A DNA stretch of 64,000 nt, from NCBI RefSeq assembly GCF_014762705.1, contig NZ_JABURL010000080.1:1-64000 (forward strand), written 5' to 3'. The notes beneath the pieces are model-generated. The model was not told where the DNA came from. It was given only the letters and a program-made list of their open reading frames with translations, and ran no database searches. Made by a program: the position numbers and the translations under genes. Source of the DNA: Cyclobacterium sp. GTDB taxonomy: Bacteria; Bacteroidota; Bacteroidia; Cytophagales; Cyclobacteriaceae. The first letter of the stretch is position 1. Each line of letters opens with the position of its first letter. This document shows positions 17,512 through 27,095 of the stretch, in pieces.

Positions 17512-19386
17512 ATGAAAAGCATTATCCTATTGTATGATCCCGAGGAGGAAGAATTGGTAGAAGAAGCCATAGTCCCCAAATTGGGTGCAGATTTGAAACT
17601 CAAGCTGCCCTTCAATACCGAATTGACTGTGGAATTAGGGAAGGATGACTTTGTCGTTACCTACCTCTCGGACGAACAATTGAAGGAATTGTTACCTATA
17701 GCCTTGAAATATGAATGGCGCATTGCCCTGCTGCCCCATCCCAAACTGGTTCATGGCAGGCAGGGCTTTGGGGTCGACAATGACCTGGAAGACTGTCTGG
17801 AGATGGTGTTGGAGGCCGGGGAAACCAGAAATGTGGATTTGCTTACCGTAAATGAAAGACCCGTTTTCAATACAGTAATCATAGGAGAATCCCTGAGCCT
17901 GATGAGCACCTCGGTAGCCAAAAACGGTTGGGAGAGATTCTGGAAAAAGCTCAGTTATTTTTTCAAGTTATTCTCGGTCGTAAAATCCCACAGGTACATT
18001 TTGGAAGCGCAGGATAAGGAAAAGCTGGATACAGCTGCTATCGGTATGGTGATTGTGCAACATGGCAAAAGCAACCTCCTCAGCAGAAAGGTTTTGGAGG
18101 ATTCCTATATCAATGACGGAAAAATGCATGCCATGATTCTGGCACCCAAGAGTATTTCAGGCCTGCTCTGGTTTGGATTGGATAGCTTTTTTCGCAGGAG
18201 TGGAAAGTCAGGTCTTCCTCCTTTTGCCGCCCATATCAAAACTTCAGAACTCTCCATATGCAGTGAAGATGCGATAGAATATTCACAGGATGGTATATTA
18301 TTAACTGCAAAAAAGCTGGAATTAAAGGTAAGTCCTAAAGCATTAAAAATGTTGCCAGGGAGGCATTTAGATATGGAGGGAAATGTTTCCGAGGAGGATG
18401 TTTTCAAGGTTAAGGTATTGCCCAGGGGAGAGGTTAGGGATGAATTGTTGAAACGTAAACTTCCCTTGATCCACCATGCTTCCACTGAGGAATTCAAGGA
18501 ACTTTTTTCCAGCTTAAGATCCAGTGCCCGGGCAAGCAATAGCTACCTGGTATTGATGGTGTTGTCTACTTTTATTGCCACTTTGGGTTTATTTGGCAAC
18601 TCATCTCCTGTAATTATTGGAGCCATGATACTTGCCCCCCTTATGGCTCCCATTATTTCGCTCTCGATGGGTGTATTGCGCCAGGACAAAAACCTGATCC
18701 TCAACAGTGCCAAAGCCATAGGATGGGGCATGCTATTGGGTTACCTCTGTGCCATGTTGATTACCTGGTTAACCCCTTTGAATATTTCCAATGAGGAAAT
18801 CATGGCCAGGGTAAGACCTAATTTATTGGATTTGGGTATAGCGGTGGGTTCTGGCGTTGCAGGAGCTTATGCAAGTGCCAAAGAGGAGATCGCCAAAACC
18901 CTGGCGGGAGTGGCTATAGCCGTTGCCCTGGTACCGCCGCTTGCCGTTTCCGGAATTGGCTTGGGTTGGATGGATTGGAGCATTTTTCAGGGAGCATTGC
19001 TTCTGTTATTGACCAACCTTGCAGGTATGGTTATGGCGGCGGCTTTGACATTTCTGTTTTTGGGATTCAGCCCTTTTAGACTGGCCAGAAAGGGCATTGC
19101 TTATTCCCTTATAGTGGTAGGTGTAGTTAGTATGCCTTTGTTTTTTGGATTCATGGATATGGTACGGGAGAATGATGTAATTTCCAAACTGGATGGATAT
19201 CAGGTGGAGGGCACTACCCTGAGGGACATCACGGTCCGAGGGATCAACCCTGTCAGGCTGGCCGTGAAAATTGTTACTGAAGGCAATCTTGACGAAAAAA
19301 GGCTGAAATCCATAAAGAATGAAATCGAAGAAATGCTGGGGGAAGAAGTGGAACTGGAAGTCACCATGGGAGTAAAAGTTTTTTAA
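17512..19386 (+). CDS. DUF389 membrane protein with degenerate lipid-kinase-like N-terminus
   Basis: The 624-residue protein ends in a DUF389 (TIGR00341-type) membrane domain from about residue 343: SSARASNSYLVLMVLSTFIA, then GAMILAPLMAPIISLSMG and several more helices to about 545, then a soluble tail. Residues 1-300 resemble a DAGK/YegS lipid kinase in its second half (NVDLLTVNERPVFNTVIIGE, then INDGKMHAMILAP, then a DGILLTAKKLELKVSPKAL ending) but the GGDGT nucleotide-binding motif is absent. A catalytic role is therefore doubtful. The gene follows the mutase by 9 bases. Function of DUF389 is not established. Confidence 0.82.
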   Translation: MKSIILLYDPEEEELVEEAIVPKLGADLKLKLPFNTELTVELGKDDFVVTYLSDEQLKELLPIALKYEWRIALLPHPKLVHGRQGFGVDNDLEDCLEMVLEAGETRNVDLLTVNERPVFNTVIIGESLSLMSTSVAKNGWERFWKKLSYFFKLFSVVKSHRYILEAQDKEKLDTAAIGMVIVQHGKSNLLSRKVLEDSYINDGKMHAMILAPKSISGLLWFGLDSFFRRSGKSGLPPFAAHIKTSELSICSEDAIEYSQDGILLTAKKLELKVSPKALKMLPGRHLDMEGNVSEEDVFKVKVLPRGEVRDELLKRKLPLIHHASTEEFKELFSSLRSSARASNSYLVLMVLSTFIATLGLFGNSSPVIIGAMILAPLMAPIISLSMGVLRQDKNLILNSAKAIGWGMLLGYLCAMLITWLTPLNISNEEIMARVRPNLLDLGIAVGSGVAGAYASAKEEIAKTLAGVAIAVALVPPLAVSGIGLGWMDWSIFQGALLLLLTNLAGMVMAAALTFLFLGFSPFRLARKGIAYSLIVVGVVSMPLFFGFMDMVRENDVISKLDGYQVEGTTLRDITVRGINPVRLAVKIVTEGNLDEKRLKSIKNEIEEMLGEEVELEVTMGVKVF

Positions 19387-19554
19387 CCCTGATTCATCTA
19401 TCCATTATCCAAAATCAGGTGTAATAAATTAAGGTAAACACCACCATAGGCTGTAGGGACTTTTATCCTGATAGAAGCAGCTTTAGTTATTTTGGCAGAT
19501 TATTGATATCTTGAAGCAGTTTTACTCAATTAACAAATCAATAAAACAAAAAAA

Positions 19555-19992
19555 ATGAAAAGAAAAGCAACAGCAATCTGGAAAGGAACAGGATTGGAAG
19601 GCAGTGGATCTTTGTCTTCTCCCAGTGGTTTTTTTGATAATTCTCCATATAGTGCTAAAACCAGGTTTGAAAATGAAGATGGAACTCAGGGAACCAACCC
19701 TGAGGAAATGATTGCCGCCGCCCATGCGGGTTGTTTCAATATGGCTCTGAGTTTTCAAATAGCTGGTAAAGATTTAAAAGCTGACGAATTGAACACTACG
19801 GCTACTGTTACTTTGGAAAAAGGTGATGCCGGTTTTTCCATTACCGGGATTTTGCTGGATCTAAAGGGAAAGGTATCTGGAATGAATGAAGCCCAATTCA
19901 AGGAACTGGCTGAGGTAGCCAAGGAAAACTGTCCGGTAAGTAAAGCTCTAAGCGCTGTGCCGATTACTTTAAAGATCACGTTTAACGCTTAA
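19555..19992 (+). CDS. OsmC/Ohr family peroxiredoxin-like protein
   Basis: A 145-residue OsmC-family protein, which reduces organic hydroperoxides with a cysteine pair. The two active-site cysteines are Cys60 (AAAHAGCFNM) and Cys126 (ENCPVSKAL), with the expected spacing; the N-terminal GTGLEGSGSL and GTNPEEM segments are also typical of OsmC (YhfA/OsmC branch) rather than Ohr. It is a single-gene unit with a strong terminator at 20017 and a 168-base upstream gap. Confidence 0.93.
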   Translation: MKRKATAIWKGTGLEGSGSLSSPSGFFDNSPYSAKTRFENEDGTQGTNPEEMIAAAHAGCFNMALSFQIAGKDLKADELNTTATVTLEKGDAGFSITGILLDLKGKVSGMNEAQFKELAEVAKENCPVSKALSAVPITLKITFNA

Positions 19993-20016
19993 AACTAGAG
20001 TTTTTTATTTGTTGCT

Positions 20017-20050
20017 AAAGTGCCGGAAAGTCCTTTCCGGCACTTTTTCT
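20017..20050 (+). terminator. Rho-independent terminator of osmC
   Basis: A 14-bp perfect stem (AAAGTGCCGGAAAG with its complement, 20017-20046) around a two-base centre, followed by T5. It starts 25 bases after the osmC stop. Confidence 0.85.
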
Positions 20051-20064
20051 GTTTAATTTCAAAC

Positions 20065-20652
20065 ATGAATAGAAAAATGTGGCTTTTGGGCTGGATTACC
20101 CTCCTGGGTTTTGGCCTTGCCGGCATGGTGCTGGTATATTTTTTTCAGGAGCAATCCATGGCTGAGCTGTGGACTGGACATTGGTATTTACCGGCCCAGT
20201 TTCTCCTGGGCGGTTTGACAGGCTTTATTGGAGCACATTTGTCTAAATGGCTTATCCTGCAACCTTTTTTTGAGACGGAAAAAATCCGGTACCGGAAATT
20301 GATCAACCACTGGTCATGGTCAGGCAAGGGGATTGTATTTATTTCTATCTGTGCAGGGGTAGGAGAAGAAATGTTTTTTCGTGCAGGACTACAACCCCTT
20401 CTGGGATTGTGGCCTACAGCTGTGGTATTTGTACTCATTCATGGTTATCTGAATCCTTTCAATTGGCGCATCAGTACTTACGGACTGCTTATGGTGGGAC
20501 TGATTGCTTTTTTTGGCTTTTTATATGAGGAGGCAGGGATTATAACGGCCATGACTGCCCATGCCGTCTTTGATGCAGTATTGTTATTCTGGATGACTAA
20601 AGGGAATAATTCAATTGAGAAAGTATGGGAGAATTTCAATTCTAACACCTGA
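20065..20652 (+). CDS. CPBP family intramembrane metalloprotease
   Basis: A 195-residue multi-helix membrane protein of the CAAX-protease/bacteriocin-processing (Abi) family. The glutamate pair and arginine EEMFFR fall at residues 101-106, His126 lies in VLIHGYLNPFNW, and a final helix carries TAMTAHAVFDAV with the second His. ATG 20065 (MNRKMWLLGW) was chosen because the longer frame starts inside the osmC terminator. Substrates of such proteins in Bacteroidota are mostly unknown. It sits alone between osmC and the convergent candidate RNA/GH20 unit. Confidence 0.85.
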   Translation: MNRKMWLLGWITLLGFGLAGMVLVYFFQEQSMAELWTGHWYLPAQFLLGGLTGFIGAHLSKWLILQPFFETEKIRYRKLINHWSWSGKGIVFISICAGVGEEMFFRAGLQPLLGLWPTAVVFVLIHGYLNPFNWRISTYGLLMVGLIAFFGFLYEEAGIITAMTAHAVFDAVLLFWMTKGNNSIEKVWENFNSNT

Positions 20653-20730
20653 TGGTGAGGTCTTTGGAATTTTATTTTTCCTTCACCAATTCGACAGACT
20701 TGATCCCCTTAATCTAATCTCCCAAACGAA

Positions 20731-20905
20731 AAGCCCCGACCTGGACAGCCGGGGCTTGGGAGAACTGAAATCGGGCATTTCGCAGCTAACTAAAGGAGGG
20801 TTGATAAAAAAACACTGGCCTACCCGTAGTTAGGTGTGCGATTCTCCCGAATTTAGGACAAGCTACACCGACCTGCGGGAAGTGGTATGTCATGACCTAT
20901 TTTTT
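20731..20905 (-). ncRNA. Candidate structured small RNA or GH20 3' UTR ending in a terminator
   Basis: Read on the minus strand, this gene-free stretch ends in a hairpin, AAGCCCCG pairing with CGGGGCTT around about 11 bases, followed by TTTTCG, i.e. a plausible terminator for the minus strand only. Before it, GGGAGAA pairs with TTCTCCC (20842-20848 with 20757-20763) and, inside, CTAACTA/TAGTTAG and GCA/TGC pair with GGGT/ACCC in the apical part. It may be an independent RNA or the 3' end of the GH20 transcript. It does not match tRNA, tmRNA, SRP RNA, RNase P or 5S rRNA as far as I can see. Confidence 0.35.
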
Positions 20906-20947
20906 TGCCGTTGAAAAGAGCGTTGAACCGTTCAAACTGATTTTGTT

Positions 20948-22849
20948 TTACTCAATCAACACCTGGAATTCATTACTGCTTCTGCCACCAGGAGTGACCG
21001 TCACATACCTTAAGGTTAATGGCCCCTGTCCTTCCCCGGGAATAGGGGTTAAGATTGGTCCTGCATACAGCGAACCAGTCTGATCTGCCTTGTGACCGTC
21101 CAGGGTATAATACACCCTGGCCCCGGCTACCAAAGGCTGAATTTCCACTTTATGTCTTCCGCTTTCGGAATCTATACTGATTTCCACATCCGCTTCCGGA
21201 ATCCGGAAAAACACCCCGTTTTTCTCAAAATCAAGCAACCTGTGGGGTAAGCGGTCCTGGATAAAGGACCGGTAATTTTTTTCGTCTTTTGGCTTCCAGG
21301 CCACTTCGGCCAGGGCGAGTGCCCGGGGGAAAAGGTAATATTCCATTTTGTTATTGGTAGCCAGGTACTCGGTCCAAAGGTTGGCTTGCACCCCCAATAC
21401 ATGTTTTCCTTCTTCAGTGGTCAGGGCGTCTGGAACAGGATTGTATCCGTATACTTTTTCCAGGGGTAAAAAGCCACCAATGGCAAGGGGTTCTGTAGTT
21501 TTATCTTCTGCCTGGTAATGATCAAAATACATGTGGCTGTTTGGGGTCATGATAACATCGTGTCCCATTTTAGCTGCGGCAATGCCTCCTTTCTCCCCTC
21601 TCCAACTCATGACTGTGGCATTAGGTGCCAATCCACCTTCCAGTATTTCATCCCAGCCAATCAATTTACGGCCATTTTTGTTTAGAAACTGCTCGATTCT
21701 GCGGATAAAAAAGCTTTGAAGCTCATGTTCATCTGCCAACTTTTCTTTTTTAATGACTTTTTGAGCGATGGCCGAAGTTTCCCAGTGGTCTTTGGGTACT
21801 TCGTCCCCTCCTATATGAATGTATTCCCCGGGAAAGATTTCCATGACTTCGCTCAGTACATCCTCAAGAAATTGATAAGCTTCAGGAGTAGGCCCATAAA
21901 TATTGTAATGTACACCCCAATAGCCAGGTACCTGATTGCTGATATCATTATCTAAAGGCTCACCCTTATCGTTGAGAGCAGCAATGGTACCTTTTCCTTC
22001 GTCCTTGTTAACATCAAAACTTCCCAGTTCAGGATAGGCGGCCAGGACAGCAGAGCTGTGTCCGGGAAGTTCTATTTCCGGGATAATGGTAATCTTTCTG
22101 TCGGCGGCATATTGTACGATGGCCCTGGCCTCCTCCTGGCTGTAATAGCCCCCATGGGACTTGCCATCATAAATGAAGGGTTGGAAATCGTAATATTGCC
22201 CGATAATGGTAGAATCCCTCCAGGCACCGATGGTAGTAAGTTTGGGGTATTTTTTGATTTCAAGCCGCCAGCCCTGATCATCGGTCAGGTGCCAGTGCAT
22301 GGTGTTGAACTTCAACTGCGCCATCAGGTCCAGTATTTTCTTGATCTGTTGGCTGCTGAAAAAATGCCGTGAAACGTCCAGCATGACACCCCTGTAACTA
22401 AAAGCCGGGGCATCTGAAATTTCCAGCCGGGGCAAAACTACTGCTGTTTCCCTTACTTCCAGAAGTTGAATCAGTGATTGCAAACCGTAAAACAAACCTT
22501 TGCCTGCACCTTTTATGTGCACCCCACCATCGTCGATATTCAGGTAATAAGCTTCTTCCTGTCCATCCACCAAATTTTCTTCCAAATGAATAACTGGTCC
22601 TTCGCCAGGGGAATATTGCAGTATATTCAGCTGGAAACCAGTTTTTGCTTCCAGCATTTCGTTAAAAATGGCGGCGGATTTTCTGGCATCTGAAGTGGCA
22701 GCCAGCAAGGCCGTCCCTGGCTGTAATACCCAATGACCTTCTTCCATCCGAATGGCTTTGGGCTGGGGGACAATGCTGATGTTTTGGGCGGGCAGGGTTA
22801 TAGCACACATTAAAACCAATATGCCTGTTAGCAAAAGCTTTCTATTCAT
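20948..22849 (-). CDS. Beta-N-acetylhexosaminidase, glycoside hydrolase family 20
   Basis: The 633-residue secreted enzyme (signal peptide ending PAQN) removes terminal GlcNAc or GalNAc from chitin- or glycan-derived oligosaccharides. After a GH20b-type N-terminal domain (about 25-150), the catalytic barrel shows HWHLTDDQGWRLEIKKYP and the catalytic pair Asp349-Glu350 in HIGGDE. A C-terminal domain (about 540-633) resembles the chitobiase C-terminal beta-sandwich (VYYTLDG). The Asp-Glu pair implies substrate-assisted catalysis through the acetamido group. It is transcribed alone from a 187-base upstream gap shared with nothing obvious. Confidence 0.95.
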   Translation of the reverse strand: MNRKLLLTGILVLMCAITLPAQNISIVPQPKAIRMEEGHWVLQPGTALLAATSDARKSAAIFNEMLEAKTGFQLNILQYSPGEGPVIHLEENLVDGQEEAYYLNIDDGGVHIKGAGKGLFYGLQSLIQLLEVRETAVVLPRLEISDAPAFSYRGVMLDVSRHFFSSQQIKKILDLMAQLKFNTMHWHLTDDQGWRLEIKKYPKLTTIGAWRDSTIIGQYYDFQPFIYDGKSHGGYYSQEEARAIVQYAADRKITIIPEIELPGHSSAVLAAYPELGSFDVNKDEGKGTIAALNDKGEPLDNDISNQVPGYWGVHYNIYGPTPEAYQFLEDVLSEVMEIFPGEYIHIGGDEVPKDHWETSAIAQKVIKKEKLADEHELQSFFIRRIEQFLNKNGRKLIGWDEILEGGLAPNATVMSWRGEKGGIAAAKMGHDVIMTPNSHMYFDHYQAEDKTTEPLAIGGFLPLEKVYGYNPVPDALTTEEGKHVLGVQANLWTEYLATNNKMEYYLFPRALALAEVAWKPKDEKNYRSFIQDRLPHRLLDFEKNGVFFRIPEADVEISIDSESGRHKVEIQPLVAGARVYYTLDGHKADQTGSLYAGPILTPIPGEGQGPLTLRYVTVTPGGRSSNEFQVLIE

Positions 22850-23036
22850 GAATCTTTTTTTATTTATCAGGTTAAAAACCAGGTTAGCAGATTATTAATT
22901 TTAAGTTTGTTAAAATTTTTTATTAACCATCAAATGTAATTAAAAAAAATAAATATAAAAATGATGAATTTTCAGGCAATTGTAAGGCGAAATCTATAAT
23001 TTTTTAATGAATTTATGGGTCAGTAATTCTAAGCTT

Positions 23037-23978
23037 TTAATTCCCTGTTACATAAAAAGGGTCGATAAGAAATAAGTTAGGATTTTCAGGAGCTACTGTC
23101 ACCTTTACCGCATGCATGTCCCGGTCGCCAAAAACCTGAACAGCAGTGAAATTTGTCAGGGTTTTTCCGGTATTATCACGCAAGGGCTTGTCTACCATAA
23201 AGCGGTGGTGGTCTCCATATAGGAGCAGCACAGGCTTTCCAAATGCCATCACGCTTTCCCGCAGCAATTGCACAAAACTGGCATGACCGTTGCGCTCATC
23301 CATGCTATTGTAATTCAAGCCCGCATGCAGCACTAGTACCAGGCCCCGGCTACCTGCTGTTTTTGCCTGTTCAAAAAGTTGCTTCAACCAGAAATTATTC
23401 GCAAGTTCCCGCTCATAAAATTCATCATTCAGAGCAGCTGAATCTAGTTTAAAGTTATTGTTGGATCCGGTAACATGAAAGGTCCCAAAGGTTAGCCCAG
23501 ACATTTGCCAGCGGGCATTTTCAGGGAATTTTTCAAATCCCTCCCAACTATTTTGTCTTTCCAGAGCCATTGGGTTTTTTCCCTGACTTTGATCCTCCGA
23601 ATAAAAAACCTGTCGCAGTTTATCCAATCGTTCTTCCGGATCAAAACCACCACAGGCTTCCCTGTGGCAATCCGTCCATTCATTGTCTCCCGGTGTATAA
23701 ATCAAAGGCTGCCTAAAGTCATTGAAATAGCCTTTAATCCTTTCAAAATATTCGTCCGTACAAGGGGTGCTTCCGGATTTAATATCGCCAACATGAAGCG
23801 TGAAGTCTGCTGCTGTGGTATTTATTGACTGGATCAGGCGTTCAAAACGTTGAAAATCCTCAGGGAGGTGGTATGGGACATCACCAATGGCCATAAAGGT
23901 GACCTTTTTATTATCTCGTGGAAAGCAGGAAATCAGGCAGGTGCAAGTAATTAAAATGAAAACAAATCGGTAGCTCAT
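23037..23978 (-). CDS. Calcineurin-like metallophosphoesterase lipoprotein
   Basis: A 313-residue lipoprotein (lipobox CLISC) with metallophosphoesterase motifs in order: AIGDVPYH, HVGDIKSG, TPGDNEW, VLHAGLNYN and LYGDHHRF, i.e. the D-x-H-like, GD, GDN, H and GH(D)H elements that hold a dinuclear metal site. The first motif has GDVPYH in place of DxH. It is probably envelope-bound and faces the periplasm. The physiological substrate is unknown. No operon partner: upstream is a 740-base gap and downstream the GH20 gene starts 188 bases away in the same direction. Confidence 0.85.
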   Translation of the reverse strand: MSYRFVFILITCTCLISCFPRDNKKVTFMAIGDVPYHLPEDFQRFERLIQSINTTAADFTLHVGDIKSGSTPCTDEYFERIKGYFNDFRQPLIYTPGDNEWTDCHREACGGFDPEERLDKLRQVFYSEDQSQGKNPMALERQNSWEGFEKFPENARWQMSGLTFGTFHVTGSNNNFKLDSAALNDEFYERELANNFWLKQLFEQAKTAGSRGLVLVLHAGLNYNSMDERNGHASFVQLLRESVMAFGKPVLLLYGDHHRFMVDKPLRDNTGKTLTNFTAVQVFGDRDMHAVKVTVAPENPNLFLIDPFYVTGN

Positions 23979-24720
23979 GCTTTCCTGATTAATAAAAAAT
24001 TGGTTTATATTTTTACCTTATGTTAATATCATAAATCGATGCCAAAATTCATGCTGAATACTGTTTGTGTCACCGACTTTTTTTATTTATTTTTCACAGG
24101 AAGAAATTTTCAAAGTCAAAACTTCCTTTTGGTTTTCAAATCCAATCAGTAAAATTGATGTATGTTTCTTATAAAAATCAAAGTTAATAAAATCATTTGG
24201 TTTAGATTAAGGACTTTATTTTTTTAATAATCGTTTTTAGCCATTCAATAGAAGCAATTTGTCTGGTTTTAATTAACCAGCCCCTTCTCCTTATAAGTTA
24301 AATGGAAGATGGGAAATGAAATGATTTAAGTAAAATCAAATAAATACCTGGTTTTTAAAATGAAAAATGCAGCTGAACTGAGTTTTTGGATGCTGGGATA
24401 CATTTTACCGGGGACTACCGGGAGGTATTCCTTTGTGATTGGCTGAACTCTCCTTTTAAATTCTTTGGAAAATTTTGAATTAAATTACTACCCTGCTACT
24501 TTTATATTTGAATTGCTAATCTTCTAAAGTGTGGGTAAATAAACTTTCTGCTTTTGGAGAATAGGTTTTAAATTTGATAAAATTATACGGTTAAATTTTG
24601 CAGCTAAACTGTCCTTTTTTGTTCAGGGGCATTTGCTGCTTTTTTTATTGTAATCAATAATGTTCAGTTCAATACAGGGACTTACCTGGCGAAGCTGTGC
24701 CTGACTCCATTAACCCTTTG
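23979..24720. other. Gene-free AT-rich stretch
   Basis: I found no credible coding frame, RNA gene or long repeat in these 742 bases. It separates the divergent metallophosphoesterase and sulfate permease genes and so must hold two promoters. TATATTTG at 24503-24510 and TAAATTTG at 24569-24576 fit the -7 box but neither has a well-spaced TTTG upstream. A GTG at 24697 is a possible earlier start of the permease. Confidence 0.5.
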
Positions 24721-26478
24721 ATGTTTTCTCCCAGCCTGATTACCTTATTCGTTGTGGCAGCATTGGTTTTTGTACTATACAAAGACCTGCTAAGACCATC
24801 TTTTGCATTTTTGGGTGCGGTTTTTTTAATGCTCCTTCTGCAGATCATCAGTCCCGAGGAATTCTTGATGGGCCTGGCCAACAAACAGATCATTGTGATT
24901 TTTTTGCTGATCGGACTCACGGCAGGAATTCAAAAAAATATCGGTACGGGCTTTTTCTTCAGACTTTTCAGCCAAAAATTGAAGCCTGGTATATTTCGCA
25001 TACGCCTGATGCTTTTGGTGGGAAGCCTGTCTGCTGTATTGAACAACACTCCGGTTGTAGCCTTTATGATTCCTTATGTCAAGGAGTGGACCAAAACCAA
25101 CAATTATCCTGCATCAAAATTTCTGATACCTCTTTCCTTTTCCACTATTTTGGGAGGTATGATTACGGTGGTAGGAACCTCTACCAACCTGGTGTTGAAT
25201 GGGCTGATCAGTCAATATGGTCTGCCCTTATTGGGTTTTGAAGATTTCCTTTACCTGGGTTTATTGGTTACTTTCTTCGGGATCAGCTATCTGAGCCTGG
25301 CTTCTTCCCACCTTTTACCAGCCAGAGAGGAAAACAAAAGTGAGATCATTGATCACCTGAATGAATACCTGGTAGAAACCTACCTGCCCAAAGGATCGAA
25401 AATGCATGGTAAATCGGTCAAAGAGGCAGGGCTCAGGAAATTGAAAGAAATTTTTCTTGCAGAAATAAAAAGGGGAAGTCTGGAAATATCACCGGTGGGA
25501 CCCAATGAAATTTTGCAGGAAGGGGACAAGCTTTTCTTTACCGGCAATTCTGAAGCCATTCTCAAGTTGATTCAGGAAGAAAATGGGCTTAGCCTTCCGG
25601 AAGACGGTTATGTGTCCAACTATGGCTTCTTCCAATTGACCGAAGCCGTGGTGCCGGCCTCTTCTGCCTTGATAGGTGAAAAGATCAAGGACAGCGATTT
25701 CCGAAACCGCTACCAGGCTTCGATTATTTCCATCCACAGAAATGGTACGCAGCTGAAAGGAAACATTGGGGAAACCAAGGTGCAGGCCGGAGATCTTTTT
25801 TTGATGCTGACTGGTAAGGAAGATAACAGGAACGATTATTTGAAAGACTTGATCATTATCACCCTTAGAGGAGAGATCAGCCAGGACAGGGGTACCTTCA
25901 AAAGATTACCTTCCCTGATGGCATTGTTCATATTGTTCACCGGGATTATCGGCTGGTTAGATCTTTTTATGGCAGCTTTTGCAGGAATCCTTACCCTGTA
26001 TATATTTAAAGTGTTAAATTTGCAGACTTTACGGAAGGCAGTAGACCTGGACCTTTTGTTGATCCTGGTCTGTTCTCTTTCTTTGGGAGTAGCTTTGAAC
26101 AATTCCGGAGCCGCCAACCAACTGGTCAATGGATTGCTTTACCTGACCGACGGGACGGCGGTGATGCTGGCTTTGGTCCTGTTGTTTGTCATGACCCTGG
26201 TACTGACCAGCCTGATCACCAATGCGGCTGCGGTCTCCATTATGTTTCCCATTGCCATGGAGCTGGGTAACCAGCTGGAGCAACCTTTGGCCCCCTTCTT
26301 TGTGGCCATCGCCTTTGGGGCATCTGGAGACTTTATGACCCCCATAGGCTATCAAACGAATCTGATGGTCATGGGCCCGGGCAATTACAAGTTTAAGGAT
26401 TACTTTAAAATAGGTTTTCCCCTAACCCTGATTTATAGTACCGTGGTACTGTTGTTTATCCAATGGTATTATTTGTAA
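24721..26478 (+). CDS. SLC13-family permease with RCK/TrkA-C domains, probable sulfate transporter
   Basis: A 585-residue inner-membrane protein. Helical halves flank a cytoplasmic insert (about 205-390) with two TrkA-C (RCK_C) domains (KGSKMHGKSVKEAGLRKL split, and IKDSDFRNRYQASIISIHRNG split). Transporter signatures include LNNTPVVAFMIPYV and VVGTSTNLVLNGL in the first half, and SLITNAAAVSIMFPIA and PIGYQTNLMV in the second, as in SAC1/SLT-type sulfate carriers. It lies 21 bases upstream of cysC and heads the sulfate-activation genes, so sulfate is the likely substrate. The start is ATG 24721; a GTG at 24697 would add 8 residues. Confidence 0.85.
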   Translation: MFSPSLITLFVVAALVFVLYKDLLRPSFAFLGAVFLMLLLQIISPEEFLMGLANKQIIVIFLLIGLTAGIQKNIGTGFFFRLFSQKLKPGIFRIRLMLLVGSLSAVLNNTPVVAFMIPYVKEWTKTNNYPASKFLIPLSFSTILGGMITVVGTSTNLVLNGLISQYGLPLLGFEDFLYLGLLVTFFGISYLSLASSHLLPAREENKSEIIDHLNEYLVETYLPKGSKMHGKSVKEAGLRKLKEIFLAEIKRGSLEISPVGPNEILQEGDKLFFTGNSEAILKLIQEENGLSLPEDGYVSNYGFFQLTEAVVPASSALIGEKIKDSDFRNRYQASIISIHRNGTQLKGNIGETKVQAGDLFLMLTGKEDNRNDYLKDLIIITLRGEISQDRGTFKRLPSLMALFILFTGIIGWLDLFMAAFAGILTLYIFKVLNLQTLRKAVDLDLLLILVCSLSLGVALNNSGAANQLVNGLLYLTDGTAVMLALVLLFVMTLVLTSLITNAAAVSIMFPIAMELGNQLEQPLAPFFVAIAFGASGDFMTPIGYQTNLMVMGPGNYKFKDYFKIGFPLTLIYSTVVLLFIQWYYL

Positions 26479-26499
26479 GTTTTATTCAGAATAGGTCAA

Positions 26500-27093
26500 A
26501 TGCAGGAAAACATACATCCCTCAGAATTTAAAATTACACGCGAACTGCGGCAGCAAGCTCTGGGGCAACAGGCCAAACTGCTTTGGTTTACCGGCCTGTC
26601 GGGTTCGGGTAAGTCCACCCTGGCCAATGCCACAGAACAGGCTTTGCACAAAAGGGGTTACCATACCTATTTGCTGGATGGGGACAATATCCGCTGCGGA
26701 CTGAACAAAGACCTGAGTTTCAGTAAATCAGACCGTATTGAAAATATCCGTAGAATTGCCGCTGTAAGCCAGTTGATGATGGATGCCGGACTAATTGTCT
26801 TATCGGCATTCATTTCTCCCTATATTTCCGACAGGGAGATGATACGGGATCTGGTAGGCAGTGATCGCTTTCTGGAAATCCATGTAGATTGTCCACTGGA
26901 AGTCTGTGAAGAAAGGGATGTAAAAGGCCTGTATCAAAAAGCCAGGCAAGGTTTGATCAAGGATTTTACAGGCATTGATTCCCCTTATGAAGCTCCTGAA
27001 TCCCCTTTTTTGGTGATCAAAACAGCAGAAGTATCTCCGGAGAAAGCTGTGGAACAATTAATGAATGAATTAGAGAAAAAAATAAAAATATAG
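26500..27093 (+). CDS. cysC: Adenylylsulfate (APS) kinase
   Basis: The 197-residue kinase phosphorylates APS to PAPS, the sulfuryl donor for sulfotransferases and, in some bacteria, for PAPS reduction. Walker A is GLSGSGKST near residues 32-40, followed by the APS-binding LDGDNIRCGLNKDLSFS and the lid segment FTGIDSPYEAPESP. The length is normal. It lies between the permease and cysD (2-base gap), clearly one operon. Confidence 0.96.
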   Translation: MQENIHPSEFKITRELRQQALGQQAKLLWFTGLSGSGKSTLANATEQALHKRGYHTYLLDGDNIRCGLNKDLSFSKSDRIENIRRIAAVSQLMMDAGLIVLSAFISPYISDREMIRDLVGSDRFLEIHVDCPLEVCEERDVKGLYQKARQGLIKDFTGIDSPYEAPESPFLVIKTAEVSPEKAVEQLMNELEKKIKI

Positions 27094-27095
27094 TT

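Noticed and set aside
20757-20848. tRNA-like closing stem GGGAGAA/TTCTCCC with internal arm
   Set aside because: No T-loop TTCRA motif, no CCA-compatible end and no anticodon arm, so it was kept only as part of a candidate structured RNA.
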